From Nitrospirota bacterium (GTDB taxonomy: Bacteria > Nitrospirota > Thermodesulfovibrionia > Thermodesulfovibrionales > Dissulfurispiraceae), in assembly GCA_021791055.1 (NCBI GenBank), contig JAJYXI010000045.1, forward strand, positions 1-39,499: DNA of 39,499 nucleotides, read 5' to 3'. The position numbers were made by a program, and so were the translations under genes. The notes under the pieces were generated by a model. That model had not been told where the DNA came from. It did not search any database and saw nothing but the letters and a program-made list of their open reading frames with translations. Position 1 is the first letter of the stretch; each line of letters starts with the position of its first letter. This document shows positions 14,447-22,786 of this stretch, in pieces.

Positions 14447-16594
14447 ATGCGTGTCCCTTTTGAATGGTTAAAAGAATTCATTGATATCAAAGATAATGCC
14501 GATGAGGTGGCTCACAGGCTTACCATGATAGGCCTTGAGGTTGAGGCTGTGGAACATGTGGATGGCGATGTTGTTTTCGAAGTAAATGTTACTCCTAACA
14601 GGCCTGACTGTTTAAATATTATCGGCATTGCAAGAGAGCTTGCAGCAATGTACAGAACACCTCTCAAATTTCCTGAGCACGATATTCTGGCAGAGACAGG
14701 AGAGCTCGATTTTAATGTTGACATCCTTGATACAGAACTCTGCCACAGGTATGCAGGAAGGATTATAAGAAATATTAAAATATGCCCGTCGCCTGACTGG
14801 CTGAAGAATAGACTCGAAAAATGCAATATAAGGTCGATTAATAATATTGTTGATGTCACGAACTATGTGCTTCTGGAATTGGGACATCCCCTTCATGCAT
14901 TTGACCTAAGCACGATTAAGGGACATCTCATTCGCGTGGGAACTCCGAATACAGTCAAGGGGCAGGGTGCGACAGCAAAGATAAAAACCCTCGATGGTGT
15001 TGAGCGCGAGGTATCAGAAGAATCTCTGCTTATATGGGATGCTGAAAGACCAATAGCAATAGCCGGTGTTATGGGCGGACTTGAGACAGAGGTTGCCGAT
15101 TCTACTGTGGATATATTTATCGAGAGCGCATATTTCGAGCCTGTATCGGTAAGGAGGACATCAAAGGCCCTTGGTTTGAAGACAGAGTCTTCATACAGGT
15201 TTGAGCGGGGGACTGATATAAAGATGCTCAAAAAGGCGCTCGACAGGACGGCTTATCTGATGAAGGAAGTGGCAGGCGGCATTGTCTGCGGAAAGATAGA
15301 TATATATACCAGGAGGTATATGCCTGAAGAGATTAGCGTAAGATATGAGAAGGTCAATGAAATACTTGGGCTTAGGCTGACCAGAGAGGAAATTAGCAGA
15401 TGTCTTGACGGATTGGGTTTTGAGATGGAAGAATCTGCCGACAGCCTGAAGATAAAGCCTCCGGCTTACAGAAGAGATATAAAAAGGGAATCGGATCTCA
15501 TAGAGGAGGTTGCAAGGATTTACGGCTATGACAGGATTCCTGCAGAGCTGCCAAAGGCGACAATAGGGATAGATGTCCAGAACTCAAGGCTTAAGACCCA
15601 AGGCATAAAAAACAATATAAAGCAGGCACTGTTAAGGTCAGGCTTTACAGAGGTGATAAACTACAGTTTCATGGGTTTGCATGATATTGATGCGCTCGGA
15701 ATCGAAGCCGGCGATGAAAGAAGGAATCTGATACAGATAAAGAATCCTTTAAAGGCAGAAGAGTCTTTTATGAGGACAACCCTTATACCGTCAATGATAA
15801 AGAACCTGCTTCACAATTTATCGCACGGCAATAGGGAATTGAAGCTTTTTGAGATAGCCAGGGTATTTATTAGTCAGAAGCCAGAAGTCAGAAGTCGGAA
15901 GTCAGAAGAGAAAACACAGACTGCCTTTAGCCTTGAGCCTTCAGCCATTAGCCTTCCCGCCGAGAGGGAACATCTTGCTGCAATATATTACAAAGAAAAG
16001 ACAAAGACTCTTTACAGAGATGACGCTCATGATTTTTACATTGTCAAGGGACTTGTCGAGGCTATTCTCAATGACCTGAAGATTTATGACTACTCATTTG
16101 TGAGGTCACCAGAGACATTCCTGCATCCCGGCCAATCTGCAGACATATTTATAATGGATACTAAAATAGGATATATGGGTGCTTTATCCCCTGCCATTGC
16201 GAATTCCCTTGATATAAAGGCGCATAAGCCTTCTGTTATTGTGCTTGAGATTGATATTGACAGCATAATTCCGCATGGGATGCAACAGGTGAAATACAGG
16301 CCACTGCCCAAGTACCCTTACATTGAAAGGGATACCGCAATAATAGTTGACTCGGCCATTGAGGCCTCCATGCTTATGAAATTGCTTAAATCCTATCCTT
16401 CAGACCTGATAGAGGATATCTCTATCTTTGATGTTTATCAGGGAAAGAATATACCTGAAGGCAGGAAGAGCATTGCATTCAATGTTCGGTACAGGGCATC
16501 TGACAGGACACTAAAGGATGACGAAATAGACGTCCTGCACAATAGCCTTGTAAATTATATCCTTGATAAGACAAAGGGACAATTACGACAGTGA
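14447..16594 (+). CDS. pheT: Phenylalanyl-tRNA synthetase beta subunit, lacking the tRNA-binding (B2) domain
   Basis: A 715-residue editing/structural subunit. The N-terminus passes directly from the B1 segment (MIGLEVEAVEHVDGD) to VVFEVNVTPNRPDCLNIIGI. In E. coli PheT about 115 residues, the EMAP-II-like OB-fold, lie between these. The rest is normal: B3/B4 editing core, B5 domain with EEVARIYGYDRIP, core-like domain, and the C-terminal anticodon-binding FDX-ACB domain (YPYIERDTAIIV to the end). Heptamer arrays add low-complexity segments at about 380-388, 475-487 and 492-503. It directly follows pheS. The stop TGA lies in repeat R4. Confidence 0.96.
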   Translation: MRVPFEWLKEFIDIKDNADEVAHRLTMIGLEVEAVEHVDGDVVFEVNVTPNRPDCLNIIGIARELAAMYRTPLKFPEHDILAETGELDFNVDILDTELCHRYAGRIIRNIKICPSPDWLKNRLEKCNIRSINNIVDVTNYVLLELGHPLHAFDLSTIKGHLIRVGTPNTVKGQGATAKIKTLDGVEREVSEESLLIWDAERPIAIAGVMGGLETEVADSTVDIFIESAYFEPVSVRRTSKALGLKTESSYRFERGTDIKMLKKALDRTAYLMKEVAGGIVCGKIDIYTRRYMPEEISVRYEKVNEILGLRLTREEISRCLDGLGFEMEESADSLKIKPPAYRRDIKRESDLIEEVARIYGYDRIPAELPKATIGIDVQNSRLKTQGIKNNIKQALLRSGFTEVINYSFMGLHDIDALGIEAGDERRNLIQIKNPLKAEESFMRTTLIPSMIKNLLHNLSHGNRELKLFEIARVFISQKPEVRSRKSEEKTQTAFSLEPSAISLPAEREHLAAIYYKEKTKTLYRDDAHDFYIVKGLVEAILNDLKIYDYSFVRSPETFLHPGQSADIFIMDTKIGYMGALSPAIANSLDIKAHKPSVIVLEIDIDSIIPHGMQQVKYRPLPKYPYIERDTAIIVDSAIEASMLMKLLKSYPSDLIEDISIFDVYQGKNIPEGRKSIAFNVRYRASDRTLKDDEIDVLHNSLVNYILDKTKGQLRQ
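15582..15609. repeat. Degenerate heptamer array in pheT (first)
   Basis: Four degenerate heptamers (ACTCAAG, GCTTAAG, ACCCAAG, GCATAAA), encoding NSRLKTQGIKNN. The period is seven but the units have diverged, so this is the least certain array of the set. Confidence 0.55.
15873..15957. repeat. Two adjacent heptamer arrays in pheT (second and third)
   Basis: 15873-15907 holds five copies of GTCAGAA with variants, translated SQKPEVRSRKSEE. After 15 nt, 15923-15957 holds five GCCTTTA-type units (GCCTTGA, GCCTTCA, GCCATTA), translated AFSLEPSAISLP. Both fall between the conserved LFEIARVF strand and the next core-domain strand, so they lengthen a loop without breaking the protein. Confidence 0.85.
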
Positions 16595-16668
16595 ATGAGT
16601 ATATGGGTATATGAGGTTTTAACCCATTAACCCATCCACCGATTCACCCATTCACTCATCCACTAACC
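16589..16668. repeat. Octamer-repeat hairpin R4 between pheT and the HMA gene
   Basis: Ten 8-bp units: CAGTGAAT, GAGTATAT, GGGTATAT and GAGGTTTT, then AACCCATT, AACCCATC, CACCGATT, CACCCATT, CACTCATC and CACTAACC. The halves pair imperfectly. The left end supplies the pheT TGA; the right end, read on the minus strand, supplies the last codons and TGA of the HMA gene. It sits between convergent genes and could serve both as a 3'-end hairpin. Confidence 0.86.
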
Positions 16669-16859
16669 TTATATCCTGCCTTTTCCACTGCTGCTATGAT
16701 GTCTTCTTTTTTTGCCTTTGATTCGTCGAACTGAACAGTGGCGCTGCCTACAGCCACATCAGATTTTGGAACTCCTGCAACTGCGTCAATGGCCTTTTTT
16801 ACCCTCATCACGCAGTGCTGGCAGCTCATGCCTTCAATCTTGATCGTTGTTTCTGCCAT
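16656..16859 (-). CDS. HMA-domain heavy-metal-binding protein (CopZ/MerP-like)
   Basis: A 67-residue ferredoxin-fold metallochaperone with the metal-binding loop GMSCQHC (Cys13 and Cys16), then VKKAIDAVAGV and EDIIAAVEKAGYKV. It probably carries Cu(I) or a similar soft metal in the cytoplasm. No P-type ATPase lies beside it. It follows the histidine kinase by 17 nt with an AAGGATGAG ribosome-binding region, so it may be read from the same transcript. Its last codons come from repeat R4. Confidence 0.92.
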   Translation of the reverse strand: MAETTIKIEGMSCQHCVMRVKKAIDAVAGVPKSDVAVGSATVQFDESKAKKEDIIAAVEKAGYKVSG

Positions 16860-16876
16860 TATAATCTCATCCTTCG

Positions 16877-19564
16877 CTATTCCGACAGCGCCTTCTTTAT
16901 GGCCTGGGCAATCGAATGGCGTGTGAACGGCTTTTGTACAAACCCTGCAGCGCCGCTCTGGAGCAGCTTGTCTATTCCTGCAAAACCTTCATTGCTGTAC
17001 CCTGAGCAGAGTATAACCTTTACATCGGGCTTTATTGTCCGCAGCGCCTGAAACACCTCGCTGCCCCCCATCTTGGGCATTATCATGTCCACAATCACGA
17101 GAGATATCCTGTCTTTCATGGCTCTGAAGAGGTTTATGCCGTCGCTGCCGCTTCCTGCAAGCAGGACTGTATATCCAAGAGGTTCCAACATGTCCCTGCA
17201 TAATTCCCTTATATCAGCCTCATCGTCTATTACGAGAATAGTCCCCGAACCCATTATATCTTCGGCTTCGCCTGATTCTTCCATATCCGCGGCTTTTGTA
17301 ATCGGCAGGTATATATTGAACCTTGTCCCCTTGTTAGGTTCGCTGTATAGGTTTACATAGCCTCCGTGATTGTTTATTACAGAATGGACTATGTAGAGTC
17401 CGAGCCCGGTGCCTTTGCCTGTTTCCTTTGTGGTGAAGAACGGATCGAATATTTTTCTCTGCGTCTCTGTGTCCATGCCGATGCCTGTATCAGAAACGGA
17501 TAATTTTATAAACCCTCCTTTGTCAAAGGGTATGCCGTTGGCAGCGCCATTTTCTGTGCCTACAACAGATGTCTCTATGATTAATCTTCCTCCATCGGGC
17601 ATTGCGTCACGGGCGTTCACGGCAAGGTTCATGATCACCTGTTGCATCTGGGAGGGGTCTGCCATTATTTTGGGGATGTCTTCTTTGAGATTTACTATAA
17701 TCTCTATGTTCTTTGGTATGCTCCTCTGGAGAAGTTCCATGGAATTGTGGATTATTTCGTTTATATTGACAGGCTTTGCCTCCATCTTCTCTTTTCTGGT
17801 TACCATAAGGATCTTCTTTGCCAGATCCGCACCTTTCTGTGCTGCATTATTAATTATGGTCGCAGGTCTGTAAAACGGCTCTCCCTCTTTTGCCATGTTT
17901 AACATGATCTCCGAATACCCGAGTATGGCTGTCAGGAGGTTGTTGAAGTCATGGGCGATGCCGCCTGCGAGGGTTCCGATGGCCTCCATTTTCTGTGCCC
18001 GCAAAAGCTGCTCGTAGAGCTTTTTCTCATGCGTGACATCCCTCTGGATGGATGCATAGTGGGTCGCGCCGTCAGTATGTATAGGAAAAATGACAGATGA
18101 TGCGTAGTATACCTCGCCATTTTTTTTCCTGTTGATGAACTCTCCCTTCCAGACATCGCCTGCCTTTATGGTATCCCATAAATTTTCATAGAAATCACTA
18201 TCATGGTAGCCGCTTTTGAGGATAGCGGTCTTTTTGCCGATGGCCTCTGCCCTGCAATATCCTGTAACTGCCTCAAATGCCGGATTGACATATGTGATAT
18301 ACCCGTCCGAGTCCGTGACTATAATTACATCAAAGGCGGAATCAATTACCTGCTGAAATCTCCGTAGCTGCATTAAACCTTCAGCCTTGTTCAGCGCTAT
18401 TGCAGTATCGGCAGAGATGGCCCTAATGATGCTCTCGTCATCCTCTGTGAAGCCTCCTGCTTTGTTGCCGAAATAAAGGGCTCCGACGGGCTTCCCTTCA
18501 TCAGAGAATATGGGGTATAGGAGCAGATTCCTTATTACAGGATGGCCTTCGGGAAATGAACCGCTGAATGCTGGATGTTCTGATACATTGTCGATACGAA
18601 GAGGCATAATAGACAGCCTCATGAACTCCAAAAGACCCTTGCCTTCGGGCATGGAGTCTTTTGTCTTTATGGTTGCACGGCGTGTAATAAGCTTTTTGAA
18701 TTTTCCCTTGTCGTCATAAATGGCAATGGCAGCAAGCTCTGCATCTATTAACTGGCTGGCCTTGTCGATGATTAGGTTGAGCACCTCGTCTATTGAGAAG
18801 TATTCGTGAATGGACACTGCTATATTATGCAGTGTCTGGCATTGTGTTGTTTTTTTATTAAGCCTTTCAAATGCATCGTTTATTGTTGAGCTTACGGTAT
18901 CCAGTTCAGATATGCCTGTCTCCCTTATTCCTTGGCCGCTGCGTATATCAGAAATAATCTGCTCAATCGGCTGGCGGAGGTTTTTCTTTAAGATGATGAA
19001 GACCACTGCAATCACTGCTGCCATGCAAACTGTCATTAAGGGCAGTAAAAGGACTATCCCGCTCTTATACACCAATGGGGTTTCTGGTTTTGTTACAGCG
19101 ACAATCTTCCAGTCCCATGTGGGAAAATCTATTACATAACCGTGTCTGTGTTTGATGCCCTTTTCAATGTGAAAAATTTCTTTCCTTGAAATAAAAGGAA
19201 GCAGCGCTTTTGTCGAAGTACTGTCAAAGGATGAGAAAAGGACCTCTCCCCTTGATGTTGTTATAAATCCATCAAGTTTGTTAGCTGACAAATAAGAGCC
19301 TATTTCATCAATGACCGTTTTTTTCTTTGCATCTACAACAATTTTTTTATCAAGAAGTTGCGATAATGTAAGTTCAGTAATTGCTGTATCAAGTATTTTC
19401 TTGATTTCATCAGAATGTTTCGATATAACGAATGAATGGTAGTCCTCCGACACATCCATGGCGACCTTCTGTACGATAAAGAGCAGGGAAAGCATTATGG
19501 CGATGATGAAGATGAATATTGGGACTATAATCTTAAATTTTATGCTATTTTTGTTGATTTTCAT
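16877..19564 (-). CDS. Membrane hybrid sensor histidine kinase (GAF-PAS-HisKA-HATPase-REC)
   Basis: An 895-residue sensor. TM1 is about 10-32, a periplasmic region about 33-165, TM2 about 168-192, a HAMP-like linker about 195-240, GAF about 250-395, and PAS about 402-515 ([14 protein letters not shown]). HisKA has the phospho-acceptor His538 in [12 protein letters not shown]. HATPase motifs are [10 protein letters not shown] (N), DTGIGM (G1) and GTGLGLYIV (G2). The C-terminal receiver carries IDDE and [12 protein letters not shown]. No output DNA-binding domain is present, so it signals to a separate regulator or a phosphorelay. It overlaps the PhnD-like gene by 20 nt, suggesting that the binding protein is its ligand sensor. 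Confidence 0.93.
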   Translation of the reverse strand: MKINKNSIKFKIIVPIFIFIIAIMLSLLFIVQKVAMDVSEDYHSFVISKHSDEIKKILDTAITELTLSQLLDKKIVVDAKKKTVIDEIGSYLSANKLDGFITTSRGEVLFSSFDSTSTKALLPFISRKEIFHIEKGIKHRHGYVIDFPTWDWKIVAVTKPETPLVYKSGIVLLLPLMTVCMAAVIAVVFIILKKNLRQPIEQIISDIRSGQGIRETGISELDTVSSTINDAFERLNKKTTQCQTLHNIAVSIHEYFSIDEVLNLIIDKASQLIDAELAAIAIYDDKGKFKKLITRRATIKTKDSMPEGKGLLEFMRLSIMPLRIDNVSEHPAFSGSFPEGHPVIRNLLLYPIFSDEGKPVGALYFGNKAGGFTEDDESIIRAISADTAIALNKAEGLMQLRRFQQVIDSAFDVIIVTDSDGYITYVNPAFEAVTGYCRAEAIGKKTAILKSGYHDSDFYENLWDTIKAGDVWKGEFINRKKNGEVYYASSVIFPIHTDGATHYASIQRDVTHEKKLYEQLLRAQKMEAIGTLAGGIAHDFNNLLTAILGYSEIMLNMAKEGEPFYRPATIINNAAQKGADLAKKILMVTRKEKMEAKPVNINEIIHNSMELLQRSIPKNIEIIVNLKEDIPKIMADPSQMQQVIMNLAVNARDAMPDGGRLIIETSVVGTENGAANGIPFDKGGFIKLSVSDTGIGMDTETQRKIFDPFFTTKETGKGTGLGLYIVHSVINNHGGYVNLYSEPNKGTRFNIYLPITKAADMEESGEAEDIMGSGTILVIDDEADIRELCRDMLEPLGYTVLLAGSGSDGINLFRAMKDRISLVIVDMIMPKMGGSEVFQALRTIKPDVKVILCSGYSNEGFAGIDKLLQSGAAGFVQKPFTRHSIAQAIKKALSE

Positions 19565-20408
19565 GGATTATATTCTTATATGTCCTTTGCAGTTTTAAGA
19601 CATCCTGAATATAATTTGGAGGCGGTAATATAAAACCATGTCTCAATTCTGGATCCCAATACTTCACTGTATTTTTATCTGCCTCATTAAATATTGGCTT
19701 TAACTTCAGGAGTGCATTTATAAATTCTCTCTCTATCCTTGGGGCTATGGTAGAAGTTGCACAGAAAGTATAGTTAGGAATAGGGTCTGATATCTTTAAT
19801 ACTTTAAGATTTAATTCTTTAAACTTCTCAAACACCGGTTCCTTAACCGCACCCGCTGCTACCTCCTTTTTTAAAACTGAACTGATGATCTTTTCTTGGC
19901 TCTTCAAAAACACAGGACTAATTGCGTCTATGGTAACTCCTTCATCTTCAAGCATTCTTCTTGGAACAATATGAGCGCCTGCAGCCGTTGTCTCGCCAAA
20001 GGCAAATTTTTTCCCCTTCAATTCTTTCAGTGAATTGATACCATCACGGGTAACAATTACCGACCTTCAATAGGGTTTTCCCTTATTGTTGAGTACTACT
20101 AATAATGGCTTTACCTGACACTTTTCATATGCAAGGGCAAAAGGTATAGGGCCAAGGTAGGCTATGGATACCTCGTTATTGCATATTCCACTAATTATTG
20201 AATCATAGTTGTGGTAGAGCTTTAGCTCCCATGACATACCCGTTGTCCTGTTAAGATAGTCTATGAAGGGCTGATAAAGTCGCCATATCTTTTCAGGTGC
20301 ATAATACGGGAGGATTCCTATATACTGTTTTTCAGTTGAATATGCATTTGGAATAGCAGAAAATATCAGGATAACAAAGATAGTGGCTATAAAAATCTTC
20401 TTTACCAT
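19545..20408 (-). pseudogene. PhnD-like phosphate/phosphonate-type binding protein with in-frame TGA
   Basis: One continuous reading frame, interrupted by TGA at 20069-20067, encodes a PhnD-family periplasmic binding protein. It has signal peptide MVKKIFIATIFVILIFSAIP with cleavage near NAYS-T, then IGILPYYAPEKIW, SIAYLGPIPFALAYE and, after the TGA, RSVIVTRDGINSLKELKGKK and FGETTAAGAHIVPRRML. Both halves are in the same frame and well conserved, so the defect is a single codon where the family usually has an aromatic residue (inference). It is either a fresh nonsense mutation, a sequencing error or a read-through site. It overlaps the downstream kinase gene. I start it at ATG 20408; a TTG 6 nt earlier is possible. 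Confidence 0.8.
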
Positions 20409-20504
20409 AAACAAATTTTACATGATGTCTGAAGGAAATATCAATGAAATGGCGTTCCTAAAATTTTTATGGACATTTATCATCGTTTATGATTTATTTT
20501 TACT

Positions 20505-21689
20505 ATGATTAATATTGACCTTTCATCAATTCGGAATGCCCTGCAATCCATATCCCCTTATATTCACAAAACCCCTCTGATCTATTCCAACTCCTTCAGC
20601 AGGATGTTCGATGCAGAGGTTTATATAAAGGCCGAAAACCTCCAGAAGACAGGCTCCTTCAAGACAAGGGGGGCGTTTAATAAGCTGATGAAACTCAAGA
20701 CCGATAAGGTCATTGCCGCATCCATGGGCAACCATGCCCAGGGCGTGGCCTTTGCTGCCGGATGTCTCGGCATAAAGGCAAAGATTGTGATGCCATTGAA
20801 CGCATCCATAGTGAAGCAGGAAGCGACAAAGGGATATGGTGCAGAGGTTGTACTGCATGGTGAAACCTTTGGTGACGCTTTGAATTATGCAATTTCGCAG
20901 AAGGACTATACATTCATCCATGCCTTTGATGATGAGGATATAATTGCGGGTCAGGGCACTATAGGTCTTGAGATTGCAAATGAGCTGCAGGATATAGATG
21001 TTGTCCTTGTGCCTGTCGGAGGTGGAGGGCTTATTTCAGGCATATCCATCGCAATTAAGAACCTCTCGCCAAAGACAGAAGTTATAGGAGTTCAGACCGT
21101 ATCTGCCACATCCGCTCACGATTCATACCGTCTAAAAGAAATTGTGGAAAGAATCCCTCATCCTACGCTTGCAGACGGAATAGCAGTTGGAAGGGTGGGA
21201 GATAAAGCATTCGGGGTCATGCAGAGATATGTAGACGATATTCTCAAGGTCAGCGAAGAATCCATAGCAATGTCAGTGCTTTTATTCCTTGAAAGGAAGA
21301 AGCTTGTTGTTGAAGGGGCAGGTGCTGTTCCGCTTGCTGCTCTGATAGAGCAAAAAGAGAGGTTCAAGGGCAAAAAAATAGTGCTTGTTGTAAGCGGAGG
21401 CAATATCGATTTCACGCTTATCGACAGGATAATCCATAAAGGCCTTGTTTCCAGCGGCAGGATAGGCGTGTTTAAGGTAATTGTGGATGATGTGCCCGGA
21501 GGTCTGCATAAAATTACAGGTATTATTGCGGCACTGAGGGGCAATATACTCAATGTAGTTCATGACAGGCTTTCGCAGGATGTGCCCATCGGAAAGACGC
21601 TGGTGATATTTACTGTAGAGACAAAGGGGCACAGTCATTTAGACGAGATAATATCTGCTATAAGAGAATCGGGTTTTTCTGTTCAATAG
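20505..21689 (+). CDS. ilvA: Threonine ammonia-lyase with C-terminal ACT domain
   Basis: A 394-residue PLP enzyme deaminating threonine to 2-oxobutanoate, the entry step of isoleucine synthesis or threonine catabolism. PLP-lysine is Lys53 in KTGSFKTRGA, and the phosphate-binding loop is VGGGGLISG. A single C-terminal ACT domain (about 325-394, VDDVPGGLHKITGIIAA) makes it the short form of about 400 residues and not the 510-residue IlvA with paired ACT domains. Upstream there is no strong ribosome-binding site; TATGAT ends 11 nt before the ATG. It diverges from the PhnD-like gene. Confidence 0.93.
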   Translation: MINIDLSSIRNALQSISPYIHKTPLIYSNSFSRMFDAEVYIKAENLQKTGSFKTRGAFNKLMKLKTDKVIAASMGNHAQGVAFAAGCLGIKAKIVMPLNASIVKQEATKGYGAEVVLHGETFGDALNYAISQKDYTFIHAFDDEDIIAGQGTIGLEIANELQDIDVVLVPVGGGGLISGISIAIKNLSPKTEVIGVQTVSATSAHDSYRLKEIVERIPHPTLADGIAVGRVGDKAFGVMQRYVDDILKVSEESIAMSVLLFLERKKLVVEGAGAVPLAALIEQKERFKGKKIVLVVSGGNIDFTLIDRIIHKGLVSSGRIGVFKVIVDDVPGGLHKITGIIAALRGNILNVVHDRLSQDVPIGKTLVIFTVETKGHSHLDEIISAIRESGFSVQ

Positions 21690-21742
21690 CCTGTCCTCCT
21701 TTTTTATATATGCATTCCCACTATCTCTCCCTATAACCTAAT

Positions 21743-21942
21743 TTGGGCGATTCTAATTTTAGAAATATATGTCAGGTGCGGCGAAAAGACTTTAAACTCC
21801 GCACTTGTAAAGACATTTATCTTGTATCCGTCATCTACGACATAGGATATTTGTTGGGTGATGCACTTATAATCTTTTATATACACTTGAAATAACACTT
21901 TTTAAAGTCTTTGAGTCGTGCCTGACATATAAAATCGCTCAA
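21743..21942. repeat. 200-bp element with long imperfect terminal inverted repeats (MITE-like)
   Basis: The ends match as inverted repeats. The outer TTGGGCGATT pairs with TTGAGCGATT; inside, ATATGTCAGG plus an AAGACTTTAAA block are shared by both arms (left about 21743-21796, right about 21901-21942). The left arm carries about 12 extra bases. The roughly 105-bp centre has no convincing gene. The element fills most of the ilvA-gntR gap. It could be a miniature transposon or a large RNA hairpin. Confidence 0.6.
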
Positions 21943-21962
21943 CTTAAGTAGAAAAATTTCCC

Positions 21963-21991
21963 TTGACAACATCATGTCATTATAATATCAT
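21963..21991 (+). promoter_or_regulatory. Predicted gntR promoter with overlapping inverted repeat
   Basis: TTGACA (21963-21968), 17-nt spacer, TATCAT (21986-21991), then 6 nt to the ATG: a leaderless layout. A near-palindrome ATGTCATTATAATATCAT (21974-21991) covers the spacer and -10. A wider CATCATGT/ACATGATG inverted pair brackets it and reaches the start codon. This is a natural place for autoregulation by the GntR protein. Confidence 0.6.
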
Positions 21992-21997
21992 ATCAAC

Positions 21998-22759
21998 ATG
22001 ATGCAAAATGAAATACCACTATTGCATAACAAAACAATAGATAGGCTTAATCAGGAGAAATTATATATTCAGCTCACAAGGATATTCCTTGAGGAGATAA
22101 ATTCAGGAAGATGGAAGCTTGAGCAGCAAATCCCGACAGAAGAAGATCTGTGCAAAAAGTACAATGTCAGCAAGATAACAGTCAGGCAGGCGATAAACAA
22201 CCTTGTCTCTGATGGGTATCTCATAAAAATTCAGGGTAAAGGTACATTTGTTGCCAGCGCTTTGCCTGTGGTGGGGCTTGCCATGAAGACGAGGCTTACG
22301 GAGGAGATGTTCGGAAAGGAGGTGAGCGTAGAAAGGGAGATATTATTCAGGGTCATAAGAGAACCTCAGCCAGAAGCAAAGGAATATTTAAAGACAGAAG
22401 ACGAAATATACTACATCCTGAGTAGAAGAGTGGTGAGCGGAGAGCCGGTGTATATCGAGGAGTCGTATATTCCTTACCGGATGCTCCCCGAAATAGAAAA
22501 ACTGGATATTGCCAGAAACTCCCTTTATTCCATCCTTCAGGAGAAGGGGGCAAAGAAGATATTCAAGGTCATCCAGACCATAGAGATTGCACAGGTGAAA
22601 GAATATCTTGCAAAGAACCTCAATATGAAGGAGGGCGCCCCTGTGCTTGTGGTTCACAGGCTTTTTCTCAGTTCGGACGGCACTCCGGTTGCCTATACGA
22701 GGCTTATGGGCAGGGGTGACGGGTATAAATTTCAGACAGAGTTTGAGAGGATAAGATAA
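21998..22759 (+). CDS. GntR-family transcriptional regulator (HutC subfamily)
   Basis: A 253-residue repressor-type protein. The N-terminal winged helix (about 20-88) has IPTEEDLCKKYNVSKITVRQ and ends GKGTFVAS. A C-terminal UTRA effector domain follows (about 105-245), with RRVVSGEPVYIEESYIPY and VHRLFLSSDGTPVAYTR. HutC-type regulators bind small metabolites. The downstream genes 27 nt away (TauE/SafE permease, membrane protein, UspA) are probably its regulon. The effector cannot be named from the sequence. Confidence 0.93.
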   Translation: MMQNEIPLLHNKTIDRLNQEKLYIQLTRIFLEEINSGRWKLEQQIPTEEDLCKKYNVSKITVRQAINNLVSDGYLIKIQGKGTFVASALPVVGLAMKTRLTEEMFGKEVSVEREILFRVIREPQPEAKEYLKTEDEIYYILSRRVVSGEPVYIEESYIPYRMLPEIEKLDIARNSLYSILQEKGAKKIFKVIQTIEIAQVKEYLAKNLNMKEGAPVLVVHRLFLSSDGTPVAYTRLMGRGDGYKFQTEFERIR

Positions 22760-22786
22760 AAAACATAAAGGAGGAAGGAGAGGGTT

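Noticed and set aside
20050-20075. Selenocysteine insertion at the TGA of the PhnD-like gene
   Set aside because: The downstream hairpin is too short and too close to the TGA for a typical bacterial SECIS, and the family position is not a redox residue.
21731-21898. A 55-codon minus-strand ORF with GTG start inside the inverted-repeat element
   Set aside because: No ribosome-binding site, overlaps the palindromic arm, and no recognisable domain.
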